Shown here: one piece after another, positions 42,501-53,476 of the stretch | How the letters are laid out: the number at the start of each line of letters is the position of its first letter | Numbering within the stretch: the first letter of the stretch is position 1 | NCBI RefSeq assembly: GCF_000219625.1 | Contig: NC_018210.1 | Span: forward strand, 496,001 to 560,000 | DNA: 64,000 bases | DNA from: Zymoseptoria tritici IPO323 | Taxonomy: Eukaryota; Ascomycota; Dothideomycetes; Mycosphaerellales; Mycosphaerellaceae | Direction of reading: 5' to 3' | Made by a program: the position numbers and the translations under genes | Notes under the pieces: generated by a model | Told to the model about the DNA's origin: nothing | Database searches by the model: none | What the model saw: only the letters and a program-made list of their open reading frames with translations

Positions 42501-45500
42501 GTAGATGCTGCAAGGAGAGAAATCCGTACCTGAGCCAAAGTCCGGGAAAGAGCGGCAATGCAACGAAAATACATCGACATTGTGAGTGTGCATGCAAATG
42601 TGAACACCAAGAAGACAAAGAAATGTCCAGGCGTACGTCTCAGATGGGTCATGAAGTAAAGTGGAAGGCTGGAGCCAATAGCGGTCGTAATCTTGTTGGG
42701 TAGGTCGCAGAGCATCGAAGCTGGGCAGCCTCAGTATGTGCTGGGACTTGATGTCTCAAATGTTCTTACCGATTGCTTCCGCGAAAGGGTGACAAAAAGC
42801 GTATCTGGCTTGTTTCTCCACGATGGGCCGCTGCGCGTACAGCACCAAGATCTGCTCGTAGCGTCAGGGCGATTTTCTGCATCAAAAAGGGGACAAAAAG
42901 TACCTCCAGAGCACTTGCAAATGCAGCCAACATGATGGAGAAGTACAATAGTACCCCGCGGCTGTAAAGAGCGGCGTTGTCATTTGGAAGGCCGTAGAAA
43001 ACACTGCCGATGACGATGGACAGGATCGAGTTGAAGATGATGCTCGAGATGAGTATGCCCATGTCGCGCTTCAGTCTCTGGAAGCCTCGCCAGACGCACA
43101 GGTCAATCTGAGACGGGAGCGACAGGGTGAAGGGCGATCGAGAGCGTCTGTATGTGTTTCAGTATCAGCCACCACAGAACTTGAATAGGATCGACATCGC
43201 CATACTGTGACTTTTCTTGCAACGATCTACGTGCGTTTCGAAACTCCTCGAGTGACGGGCCACCGATTGGGTTCGACTCGTTGAACTTGTCAATGTCGTC
43301 CTGTAAATGCTTAAACTGCTGGCTCTTCTGCCAGACAACGAAGAAGTCGTCTGGCGTCGCTGGGATTCGGCCAACGAAGTCCTTCCGGATGCGTCGCTCT
43401 GCAGGGCTCGTGACAGAAGTAAGGAAATCTGCGGTGGTCTGTCGTGGTTTGGGCTCGAACCCAAGGTCTATGAAATACTCCTTCGCTTCGCTTGCGGGAC
43501 CGAAGAATATCTGGCGCCCCTCATACAGGACGGAGACTTTGTCGAAGAGCTTGATTTGTAAGTATACTGCCGCAAGATCTGGAAGCCGTACCCACATTGT
43601 AAACCGATTGTGGGGCTTGATAGAGCGTGACGGCAATTGTCGTTCCTGCAATGTCCGCCGAGGTTCGGAGAGTTTGGACAAAGTCAAGAGCGGCGGCGCT
43701 GTCTAAGCCGCGGGTGCTGTTGTCCCAGCACTGAATCGCACTACGTGCAACGGCTCTGTGGGAGGAAGCAGTCAGATGGCGTATGGATGGGATGGAAGGG
43801 AATCTCGCAATACTGACGCTTCTGCGATACTGACACGCTTTACTTCGCCGCCCGACACACCGCGCAAGAATGCGTTTCCCACCTTGCACCGCAATGTCAG
43901 CTTCGGTTGTCAACTTTGATTGGCGGGATGTATGCACCTTAGTGTCAGCAATGTGCCGCAAGCCAAACATGGCTATATATGCGTCTCGAACGTGCGTCAC
44001 GTAAGTCTGGATGGTGTCAGTACGCTGAGGCCGGTATCAGTCGATGTAGAGGGAAAGCAGTGGAACCCACGTCTCGGTTGACGCCCGGAATTGATTCGCA
44101 TGGAGCCTACCGCCGGTCAGCAACGAACACGATGCCTTCATAATTCTACATGCCCTTGCTCGCGCTGCAAATTCCAGGGTCTCTTTGACAGTCAATTGGT
44201 GGAAATGGACATCTGTCTCGGCTTGATAAACCGCCTCTCCTCTGAACTCCTTGTGCATAACGTGACCGGGTACGCCTTGGTAGTTCATATAAGTTGTGTT
44301 CCCGAGTCGAAGCTGATCCAATTCTCCGGCAATCGACTTGAGCAGAGTGGAACACCCACTGGACCCGTTAGCTTGACGTATTGCATACTGCCAGAGGGTG
44401 ACCACTTACCTGCCCGGCTGTCCTAACACAAGGAGCATCTCTCCATGTCTGATCAAGCCATCGCACTTTTTAAGGATAGATCTCTTGACATTGCGGCTTG
44501 CGGTCAGTTTCTGGGCGATGGTATCGATTATGGCGATAGGCTGGTTCCAGAAAGTCTTTTGATAATCGCTTGGCTGCCAGAATGCCTCGACTGAGAGGTC
44601 TCGGTAGCTGACACCGACGATTTGTTTCGAATTCGATGCTCGATTAGCCTCGATGAGACCCTCAAAGTTCTTCAACCATGACCTGGCTTCGAAAGAATCG
44701 GATTTCGGATCCAACGGCGGGTAGTCATGCCGCAAGAATGTGTTGATGAGCTGTTCGGTCGTGGGACCGACAGCATGAGTGTTTGCGACGACCACCTGTT
44801 CTTTCAATGTGGCAAAGTCGAACTCGCTCGTGCTTTGCGAGAGCGTCTCATTCGCGTATAGCGATAGCTCAGTGGCACTTCCCAGCGAGTGGCTGCCATC
44901 CATTTTTGCGCCTCCAAGTCCAAATGCTTGGGTCGGCACGAAATGCTGCTCACTTGCTTCCTCTTCTTGGAAGTAGCTCGGTCTTCCATTTTCGCATATC
45001 ATTCTCATGGTGTCCTGCAATTCGAAGTCCGCTTTCTGTGCGCTCACCCATGTGCCGTCTGCTAGTCGGGCCACACTACAGTGCCAAGGTGTAGTAAAGC
45101 CTGTCTTGGTGTGGAGCAGACTTATGGAGATTTTGTGCTCGCCCGTGGACTGATGAATGGAAAGACGCAGGTGCTCTGGGAAAGCCGCCCTGACAGCACC
45201 GGCAAAGGCCTGTTTAGAACAGATCAGCAACGTGGGCGAAGATTGCACGGGAGAATGGGATCTCTGGAGGCACCCACATATCCTCTGATTATCATTTCCT
45301 TGGCCAAAAACTTCACATTCCTCTTGTAGCTGTTCGCTGATCTGTCGCTGCCGAGTGGGAAAATGTGCTTCAAGTCAGACTCGAGAAATCTGCGATAGCC
45401 AAGATATGTCATCTTTGTATCTTCCGAGGTGGCTATCTCGTGGTCGATGTCGATGTCATCTTTGCCGAACTCGTTCAGGAGACTGCGTCGGAAGTTGGTG

Positions 45501-46086
45501 GCACTTGCAACATAGGTAATCTCGTTCAAGACCTCTGAGCCTGGAAACTTGATCAAGTCTCGAATTCTCGCAAACCTGATGTGCTGGAACTCGTGGGCAA
45601 TTGCCATTGAGCGAAGGGCCTCGCCGTATGCCCATGTATCTTTGTCGGAGATGCTCAACAGGTCTATCATGCCATCAGCTAGTCCGAGAGAGGAATTCTT
45701 TACGTTGGAAGGTCAGACACACCGTTGTACACCAGCCCATCCGATATGATGGTGAGGGCGGCCCCTGGAGCGTGGATCGCCTGCACCTTCGCGCACATGG
45801 TATTCAGGCGACCTAATGCCAGCTCTTCGGCCTTATCTGGGAGCGTTCCCAGAACCTTGTCGATTTTGTTGGACGACTTGAATGGAAAAGCGGGTAGGCA
45901 CATTTGAATGCACCTGCCCTGCACCACAAAGCCAGCAATGGTTTCCAGAAACTTGGGTCGACCGAGGGCCAGTTTTTGCTTCGTGTCTCCGAACTTGTGC
46001 AGAGCATACTCCAGAATCACATCCAGAATTTTCTCACAGATTCCATCCGGGTCACTCGCTATGAGAGATGAATTCGAGGCGTTCAT
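39562..46086 (-). CDS. Isocyanide synthase fused to PDR-type ABC transporter
   Basis: Twenty exons: 46086-45723, 45663-45278, 45209-44410, 44358-44160, 44106-44071, 44006-43938, 43882-43818, 43755-43596, 43549-43206, 43147-42904, 42851-42770, 42720-42530, 42480-42334, 42279-42104, 42035-41678, 41622-41310, 41254-41162, 41097-40577, 40519-40056, 39979-39562. The sum is 5,430 nt with every phase consistent, giving 1,809 residues. Residues 1-335 are a whole isocyanide synthase of the DIT1/PvcA family: [61 protein letters not shown] ~80-residue linker follows. From ~415 comes a full ABC-G/PDR pump: Walker A GQPGSGCST (~513), signature GVSGGE (~626), [11 protein letters not shown], first membrane domain, second Walker [10 protein letters not shown] (1208), [10 protein letters not shown], second membrane domain. 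The third exon (266 codons) runs from synthase to pump without a stop. Introns at 44159 and 40576 are GC-AG. Confidence 0.88.
40520..40576 (-). other. GC-AG intron in the fusion gene
   Basis: The donor reads GCAAGT, the perfect GC-donor consensus, with acceptor CTAG, 57 nt. It yields [18 protein letters not shown], exactly the PDR spacing between the SK-x-x-L helix and LFIG. The GT donor one step away gives a wrong phase. Confidence 0.75.
44107..44159 (-). other. GC-AG intron in the fusion gene
   Basis: The donor reads GCAAGG, the acceptor GTAG, 53 nt. Only this choice gives [22 protein letters not shown], matching the PDR pattern 'FAARARxPxxRxPGVSRExYxxHxRD' in phase. Each GT donor nearby breaks the frame. 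Confidence 0.7.
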
Positions 46087-46644
46087 GTTGTCGTGGACGA
46101 TCCGTGATCAACAAGCGTGACGGCGAGTTCGTGCGTACAAAAAAGAGAAAAGGACCGTCACTGGGTACAGCGGGAGACGAGCATTTCCGTCGAAGATGAA
46201 ATATCAGGCGGAGATTCGTCGCCGGTTCGCATCAGGCCTCCCGTGCTGGAGACCAAATTCGCGCAATGGACCTCCCGGCGCGAGGGCATTTGTGGCAGAA
46301 GGATGCGAATTTGGCCCTCACCGCTGCCAATTTGTCACGATCCTGGTCGGAATGTCGTGATCTCCCTCAAACTTGCGCGCTGTCGGTGGTGCAACGGTCG
46401 CGCGTGGAGTTTGGCGAGGTGAGCAAGTTTGAGCTGCGAATCCTTGAATCCTTGAAAACGCAGGGGCAGGGGCAGGGGCTGCGGCTAGCCTCCACCATGT
46501 GCAGACCACCACCAGCACGGTCACTGTACGGAGACCTACAACTAGTCCGTATAGACCGCGTCTCTTAGGAGGCTCCATCGACATTCGACGGGTGAATTGC
46601 TGGACTGCTTCACCCGCCGCCATACATCAACAAACACTCCCGCC
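46087..46644. promoter_or_regulatory. Bidirectional promoter of the isocyanide locus
   Basis: 558 bp between the start codons of the synthase-pump fusion (minus) and the NRPS-like gene (plus), so both are probably co-regulated from here. At 46420-46427 it holds TGAGCAAG, which reads CTTGCTCA on the other strand. That shares the TGCTCA core with the yeast Mac1 copper-response element (TTTGCTCA, from memory). The same 8-mer is in the promoter of the Atg22-like gene (52803-52810), but it also occurs elsewhere in this window, so specificity is unproven. The region from about 46460 to 46500 is rich in CAGGGG and GGCTGCGG text. Confidence 0.5.
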
Positions 46645-49600
46645 ATGGACGCCAACAACTCCAGCAACATCGGCAAGCGACTGATTCCACAAATTCTGGA
46701 CGACCTTGCCACTTCGGATCCAGATGTACCGGTTTACTCGCTGGTCTCGACTCCCGATTGTACACAGTCTCGACACGTTTCTGCTCGGGAGTTTGTCAAG
46801 GCGGTTGACAAGACGGCTTGGTGGTTGAAATCTTTGATAGAGGATCGGGCAACGACTGCGATCAGGCCGTTGGGCTACATCGGACCACGTACGCAATGCC
46901 CAGGACGATCAAATCACAACTGAGTCTGTACCGTTGACACAGGCTCTGGTAGACGATCTACGACACGTCCTTCTCACCTTTGCGTGCGTGAAGATCAACT
47001 GCACGGCATGTCAGAACGGTTCATCTTCAGAGAATATAGCAATCCTCTGACGCATTGCGCTAGGCTCTCTTTGTGTCGCCGAAGAACAATGTCGAAGGCA
47101 CACTTGCGGTGTTGGCAGCCACTGGTTGTGACATATGGGTGCATCCCGGTGAACAGTATCAGTATCTCCCGGTGGTTGCGAAGATACTCGTTCAGCGACC
47201 AATGCGAGTTTTGCAGCTTCCTGAACTGGACATGCTCATGGACGTAGAGTCTGTCGAGCCTTTCCCGTACACCAAGACATTCGATGAAGCCTCTCAAGAT
47301 CCATTCTGCATTCTGCATACGTCAGGAACCACGGGCGTTCCGAAACCTGTGGTGTGGACGCATGCCCTGGTCGGGACAATGGATGCCGTGAGGCTGCTGC
47401 CACCGACGCAAGGCGACGGCGGACTGCAGCCATGGACGTCCTTGTTCGAGGCTCGGTCTTCGATATATTCGTCCTTTCCAATGAGTCATGTTCGTACCTA
47501 TGCATCGTCGTCTGTCACGGACTTTCAGCTAACTTCACGATTATTCTGCAGGGCGCAGGCATCATCATGGACATTCTGCTACCAGCACTGTTCAACCTCC
47601 GATGCGTCCTTGGGCCTGCGACCGTTCCGTCCAACATAGACCTGATCAATTCGCTTGCCAAGCACGAGCAGATTGACATATGGAGCATGGTGCCCTCTCT
47701 TGTGGACGAGCTGGGCGAGTCGCCCGACGTACTGGAACAGGTCAAGAGATCCAAGTTCATATGTGCCTCTGGAGGTGAGTATACTCCTGTAAAATTGGAC
47801 TAAATGCCATGACTGATCCCATTCGCACAGGTCCCGTTAGTCCGGATATTGCAGCAAAGGTCAACAAATCAATCAGAGTCTTGAACCTGACGGGCACCAC
47901 CGAAGGCCTTTTCATCGGCAACCTCGTAGTACCCCGAGAGGATTGGTTTTGGTTCGCCTTTCATCCTTATTCAGGATTCGAGTTTCGTGAGACTGAGCCA
48001 GGTGTTTATGAGCATTGGATACATCGAAACGAGCACTGGTCTTTATTCCAAGGCATATTCCACACGTTTCCGGACAAGAACTCGATCAACATGAAGGACA
48101 TGTACGTCAGGCATCCGGTCAAGCCCGACTTGTGGTCATTCAAGGGGAGAAGCGATGATGTCGTGGTGCTCTCCAATGGATACAAGATCCCACCGTTGGC
48201 CACCGAGGCATATATCACGACACATCCCGACATTGCGGGCTGCTTGGTAGTGAGTACAAAACACATTGAGCTTATGAGTGCGATATTGATGACGTTGTCT
48301 GTAGATCGGCGACGGAAAACCGCAGCCTGGTCTTTTGATTGAGCTGAGAGATCCGACTCGAACAAAAGATACTGCCCTTTTCGACAGCCTATGGAAGACC
48401 ATTGAAGAGGCTGTTCAGCGATCCATGTACAGCGTGCAGCTTGATCGAGTGTACGTTGCGTTCTCGGAGCCTCATAAGCCATTCGTTCGCACGGACAAGA
48501 ATACCGTAAAACGACATGCAACTCTGCTTCTCTACGCCGATTTCATCGAACGCTTCTACCAGTCTCGCGATGATGAGACCGAACTGGTGGCCATTGTCGC
48601 CACTTCCGAAGCGTCTGTGATCCAATCACTCCGCAGGATCATTAGCCCTTCATTGCCGACCATTGAAGACGCTCCACCGGACGCCGACTTTTTTCAGCTT
48701 GGGTTTGATTCCATATTCGTGTTCCGCTTGATTCGCTCCATCAACACGGCACTCGCATTAGACGACAGAGTCTCACCACGTCACATCTATGCGAATCCCA
48801 CTCTGGCAAAGCTCGCTGCTCTGATTGTGCGCCTCGCCAGCGGCAAGACCAAAGTCATGTCGTCGGATCCGGGACCAGGCATTGAAAGCGACACAGTCAA
48901 ACTGAAAGCCAAGATTGACCAGCATAGAGCCCATCAGTCGTTCCGGATGAACCCATTCGACTATATCAATCCGAACCACTACATGGGCATCAATCTCTAT
49001 TTTGCTCTTGGGGAGGAGCAGACTTTCGAGGGAGTCTTCGCCAAGCTGCAAGCCGGGCTTCGCCGTACTCTGGATCGCATCCCCTCCTTGGATGGGAAGA
49101 TGATGTTCTGTTCGGACCAAGAGATTGGGCATAAAAAGGGTGATTTGCGTTTGACGATTCCTCCTGTGGGCTACGACGAAGGACACCTCGCGCCACGTCA
49201 GCTGACCTTCAAGGACTTGTCAGCAGAACTACCTTCATTCCGTGAGCTGCAAGATGGCGAATTCGTTCCTTCGGCGGTAAGAGATGACATGGTCCTTCCA
49301 TGCGATCCCTTCCCTCCTTATCCCGCCGACATCATCGTCTCGCGAGCGAACTTTGTCCGAGGGGGTTGCATACTGGCCACCAACTTCCACCACGGATGCC
49401 TGGACGGGCTCGGGGTAATGGTCGCTCTGAAATTTTGGGCGGAAAGCTGTCGGTACTTGGATGGCGACTCCACGGCGACGTGCAGCTGGTACGATCCCGA
49501 GAGCTCCAATCACGACTTACCGGAGATATTGTACGAGATGGAAGGCCGCGCTCGGCCGCTCGCAGAAGTGGATCCTGGGACCTGGGGATTCCTACCCTTC

Positions 49601-50473
49601 CTCCCTCTGGAGACGCCCCGGTCTCAACCAGACGAGGCTCCATCCCAGAATTTCGTTCCTCGAGCCAACGAGCCTGCACTGCCTCCGCCTGCAGTATTCC
49701 CTCACAAGCTCCTCTGGCCACCCGCCATCGATCCCCAGGGCCGTCGTCTGAAAACCACCATGTTCCTGATCACAGCCGCGAAGCTGGAAGCCCTCAAACA
49801 AGAAGTCATCTCCGACCCCGAATCGAAAGGCGTCATCACCTCCCTCAGCGATATTGTGCAAGCCTTTTTCTGGCGCATGGCCATTCGCGCCCGCCACCGT
49901 GTCGCAAAGGAGACCCACGGACAGCACTTTTCGCCCGACGAGCCCGCCATCCTGGAACTCCCCATCGACGGTCGTCCCTACTTCTCCGCTCTCCTTCCCG
50001 ATACCTACATGGGCAGCATGCTCATCCTGAACCGGCCGCACATGTCCGTCGAGAAGCTCTGCGCGGACACCACGACCATCGGACACGTCGCCTACGTCCT
50101 CCGCGAGTTCGCCGCTCGCGTCACGCCCCAGCTCTTCCACGACGCCTTCACCCTGCTCCGCACCCTGCCGGACTACGACCGCTTCACCCTCGCGGATATG
50201 GGGCTCGACGGGGTGCACAGCATGATTTCCAACATGATGCTCTTCCAGCCGACGGAGATTGCGTTTGGCGATGGCGTGTTCGACAACGGTGGGTCGCCGC
50301 TCGCGCTTCGCCCGCAGATTGAGCGGGGCGGTCAGCGATTCCGGTTCTTGGTCATTTTCCCTATGCGCGGCGATGGCGGGGTGGAGTTGGTGCTGGGTAC
50401 GTTGCCGGAGGAGCGGGAGATGTTGCTGGCGGATCCCGAGGTGAAGCGGTATGCGACGCTGATTGACGGTTGA
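46645..50473 (+). CDS. NRPS-like enzyme: adenylation, thiolation, acyltransferase
   Basis: Six exons: 46645-46888, 46953-47005, 47064-47489, 47552-47774, 47831-48249, 48305-50473, 3,534 nt, 1,177 residues, all phases consistent. The adenylation domain (~10-560) shows GYIGPHDLRHVLLTFACVK, the ATP-binding loop LHTSGTTGVPKPVVWTH (~185), LNLTGTTEG and DLWSFKGRSDDVVVLSNGYKI. A carrier domain follows with DADFFQLGFDSIFVFRL; Ser ~591 would take phosphopantetheine. From ~660 comes an acyltransferase of the trichothecene-3-O-acetyltransferase type with NFHHGCLDGLG (HHxxxD, ~817); the usual DFGWG is altered to AFGDG. There is no reductase and no condensation domain. Intron 47006-47063 seems GC-AG (GCATGT donor). 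It is divergent from the isocyanide synthase, whose product it probably activates or acylates. Confidence 0.85.
47006..47063 (+). other. Probable GC-AG intron in the NRPS-like gene
   Basis: Donor GCATGT, acceptor CTAG, 58 nt. It gives FACVKINCT-ALFVSPKNN, equal in length to the family pattern 'AxxKxGYKALFxSPxN'. The only in-phase GT alternative (46988) deletes about six residues of this motif. Confidence 0.55.
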
Positions 50474-50780
50474 TCGAGGTGGAATTGTGTCGATTTATTA
50501 GACCGTCCCGCCCGGGTTCCATTCTGAACTTCACCTCTTCCTGGTATGATGATTGATACGGGTTGAGAGGTGTAAGCCTTTCGTGCCTCAAGCTGCGTAC
50601 TGGAGAGAGATTTGACGATGATCGACTGATAAAAAGTGCTAACAGTATGGCCAACTTAAAAAGTTGCATTCCTGTACAGGGACCTGCGCATGCTATGCTG
50701 TCTCCGTGTTGCTTCGAAGGAGACGCCGCCGTCAAAGTCGCCTCTTTTGTGCTCCACCATAGAGCTGGCGTGGTGGCTAG
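50474..50780. other. Intergenic between convergent genes
   Basis: Shared 3' region of the NRPS-like gene and the Atg22-like gene. No gene seen. Confidence 0.45.
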
Positions 50781-52671
50781 CTACATCTTGGCCGGCAAAA
50801 CGACCAAATGCCTTGCATCTCCATCGTCCTCGGTGCTAGCGTATTCGCTGTGACTCCCTCCATCGCGCTCTTCTGCATACCCTACACGCTGATCGTACGC
50901 CAACCATCTCTCCCGGTCCCGCTTGAAGAATGAAACGTACTGCCGACAGACCTCCATCACACAGGCGAAGAACACAAACACCAGGCTGAGGACAAGTGGG
51001 AAGCGAAGCTCGTGGGTGGCGTTTTGAAGTGGGGCCGAAGCGACGTAGTTGATCCAGACCTAGACGTTGTTTCCATGTCAGATGTCGCTGAGAGAGTTTC
51101 GAAGCGTGAAAATGGAGGGGACCATGTCCGAGGGCTTACCGTTGAGCTGGAGAGGATGTACTGCAGACTGAACCAGCGGACTTCGTTGCGCGAGGGCACC
51201 ATTTCCGAGAACATGACCCGGAAGGTGGTGTTGACGATCACACCCGAGAGGTAGATCAAGAAAGTCTGGGCATAAAATTCCCACCTGGCCTGGAGGGAAT
51301 GTGTTAGTCATTGGCGTGCGCTATACATGCACATGTCAGAGGAAACGAACCTTGAACCCAAAGTCGACGCTGGCAAAGCCGACGCAGCCCCAGGCGGGCT
51401 GAATGAGGACTATGGCGTATCCAATAAGAAGCCAAGTCTCGAGGCGGATCGGGACATGAGGGCGGACGAGCAGAAAACCGATCGAGGCTATCACGCCGGA
51501 TACCGTGGCAGCGAGGGCATAGAGGGTGTACTCCAGCGTGTTTGGTTTGATCTCGGCATAGAAGAGCTGTCCAGTCACGGAGGAGATGGCGTAGGTGCAG
51601 TCGGTGTAGATGGTGTAACTGATAAGGAGAAGCGTCATGCTTCTGCGATTTGCCATGTCGGCAAATGGCTGCAAGACTGCAGAATGCCGCTGCGTTAGAA
51701 CTGCGAGAGTCCCCATGTGAAGGATTGGAGATACACTTACATTCGATCAGTGGCCCGGCCGTCTCGCCCACGAGTTCCTCGGCATCCTTCGCTGGAAGGC
51801 GAGGGAGGCCAAAGTACACGACCGAGGCGCCTGCGACGGTAATGAAGCCCACGGTTGTCGCGACGAGCAAGCCCGGCGCGTTGACGTTCTTGGTCGTTTC
51901 CGTGATTATGATGACGATAATGTACATGATCAGGGCGCCAATGGAATTGGCGAACGAGCCGATGACCGTCATCTTAAAGCCGTATGTGCGCTTCTCGGAG
52001 CTCTCGACGGATGCATTCCCGATGGGTGCATTGGACGAGCTGGGTGGGGAGGGCGGCGATGGAAGCACGTTCGGATGACCGTGACTGCGTGTTGACGCTT
52101 TGATCGCGGCCGCATTCTCCCGCATGCAGTATGGAACGTAGATGTTGAGGACGGCCACGAGGATGTTGGTGGCGATGGTAAAGACGATGGACAAGGCCGA
52201 AAGTACGTTGAAGTCGTAGCTCGAAGTGTCCTGCAACCAGTACACCGGTATCGTGAAGCATCCGTACGTCACGAAGCCGATGGTGACCAGGAGATGTTTG
52301 TGGGCTGAAATGAAAGCGCGTGAGGCTGTGAGCTGACTTTAAACGGGTTCAACGCGGAGGGACAAGGACTCACACCAGTAGTCGGAGTAGGCGGCGAGGA
52401 ACAGAGTGATGAGACCCGACAGGCCGATACCGAAGGCGTTCATGTAGAGCAGTACCGAGTTCAGGTCCATGTGGGTGCCCAGCCAGGGCACGATGCAGTA
52501 GTCGACACATGGCCCGCCGACGCTGTCCTTGCCGATGGCATAGCCCACGGCCTGCAGCTGGTATTGGGTATAAGTGCCGAAGACGGAGAAGGGCAGGGAG
52601 ATGAGGGTCTGGGCGTAAATGTACGTGTGCAACGCCGTGTCGCTGGTCCACCAACGCCGGATGGATGCCAT
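50781..52671 (-). CDS. Atg22-like major facilitator transporter
   Basis: Exons 52671-52374, 52304-51741, 51676-51351, 51289-51140 and 51059-50781 give 538 residues; all introns (61-80 nt) are GT-AG and keep the frame. It begins MASIRRWWTSDTALHTYIYA, then GYAIGKDSVGGPCVDYCIVPWLG, the 'C-x-x-C...P' lumenal stretch seen in Atg22 proteins, then MNAFGIGLSGLITLFLAAYSDYW. About ten to twelve membrane helices can be read (LVTIGFVTYGCFTIPVYWL, LLVATTVGFITVAGASVVYF, WLLIGYAIVLIQPAWGCVGF and others), with hydrophilic loops at ~185-215 and an acidic tail. Yeast Atg22 exports amino acids from the vacuole. Here a role in moving the amino-acid precursor or the product of the isocyanide locus is inferred from position only. 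Confidence 0.75.
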
Positions 52672-53476
52672 GTCGTGGAGTGCGAGGGGAAGGGAGAACG
52701 TTGGAGTCGCAAATGGTTCAACATCGACCGAGCCACCGCCAGACGCATACGAGGCCGATTGAGGCCAATTGAGAAGGAGGCTCGACCCCTGCTGCGCAAC
52801 TATGAGCAAGTTATCAGACCAGGCACGGGAGGCTCCTGGAAGATGCGGCGGGACTTCGGTATTAGCTAGGTCTACGGAGGACTGGACCGTCGACATGGGA
52901 CGGGATCGTCTCACTGCCAAGCTCCTTCGACATGCACGACCAATGCGGGTGTTGTTGACAGTGACGGGCTCGGGTGAAAGCACTTTCATCAAGACTGCCA
53001 GTGGATTGAGCGAGGTTGGCGTTGGACATGACCTTGATTCTCGCATGTTTCGACCAATAGAGGAGGCCAAAGAGGCGCAGGACCATAAGCTGCAACTTGT
53101 CCTGGAGGAAGCCCAGAGAGACGCTCGCAATATCTCATTACGATCGGTTGTGTTCCATTATTGCGGAGAGCGCGCGATAATGGCAAGGGCCTACATCTCG
53201 CGCAGTAGGTAGGTAGCGGAGGACAGAATTGTAAAGACTTCTTGCTTGCATCGACTAGAGCGTTGCCCAGATATTTGTCACAGGCCATATGTCGCGGCAT
53301 GACACGAGGATTAAGCGAGCAAAAGATGGATTCGATGTTCCATGCGAGGATCACTTTACACCGACGAAAAGAATATCAATCTGTGAGATCGACGGCGATA
53401 CTCTACATCACTCTCAGAGCAAAATAACCATTGCAACGCCTCGAGACATCAAACGAATCCCGCCTCACAAGCCAAT
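52672..53476. promoter_or_regulatory. Divergent promoter of the Atg22-like gene and BCP1
   Basis: 805 bp between start codons on opposite strands. TGAGCAAG lies at 52803-52810 (CTTGCTCA on the Atg22-like coding strand, about 130 bp before its ATG), and a related CGAGCAAA at 53316-53323. The minus frame is open far upstream of 52671, but that part lacks Atg22 character. Confidence 0.45.

Noticed and set aside
44410..45209. Possibility that synthase and ABC pump are two genes
   Set aside because: There is no in-frame stop after the synthase motifs and no separate start context before the PDR part. Both lie in one 266-codon exon with flanking introns in phase, so fusion is the simpler reading, though cDNA is needed.
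49300..50322. 340-codon frame overlapping the NRPS-like last exon
   Set aside because: Arg/Pro/His-rich shadow of the acyltransferase domain, which has clear motifs in the other frame.
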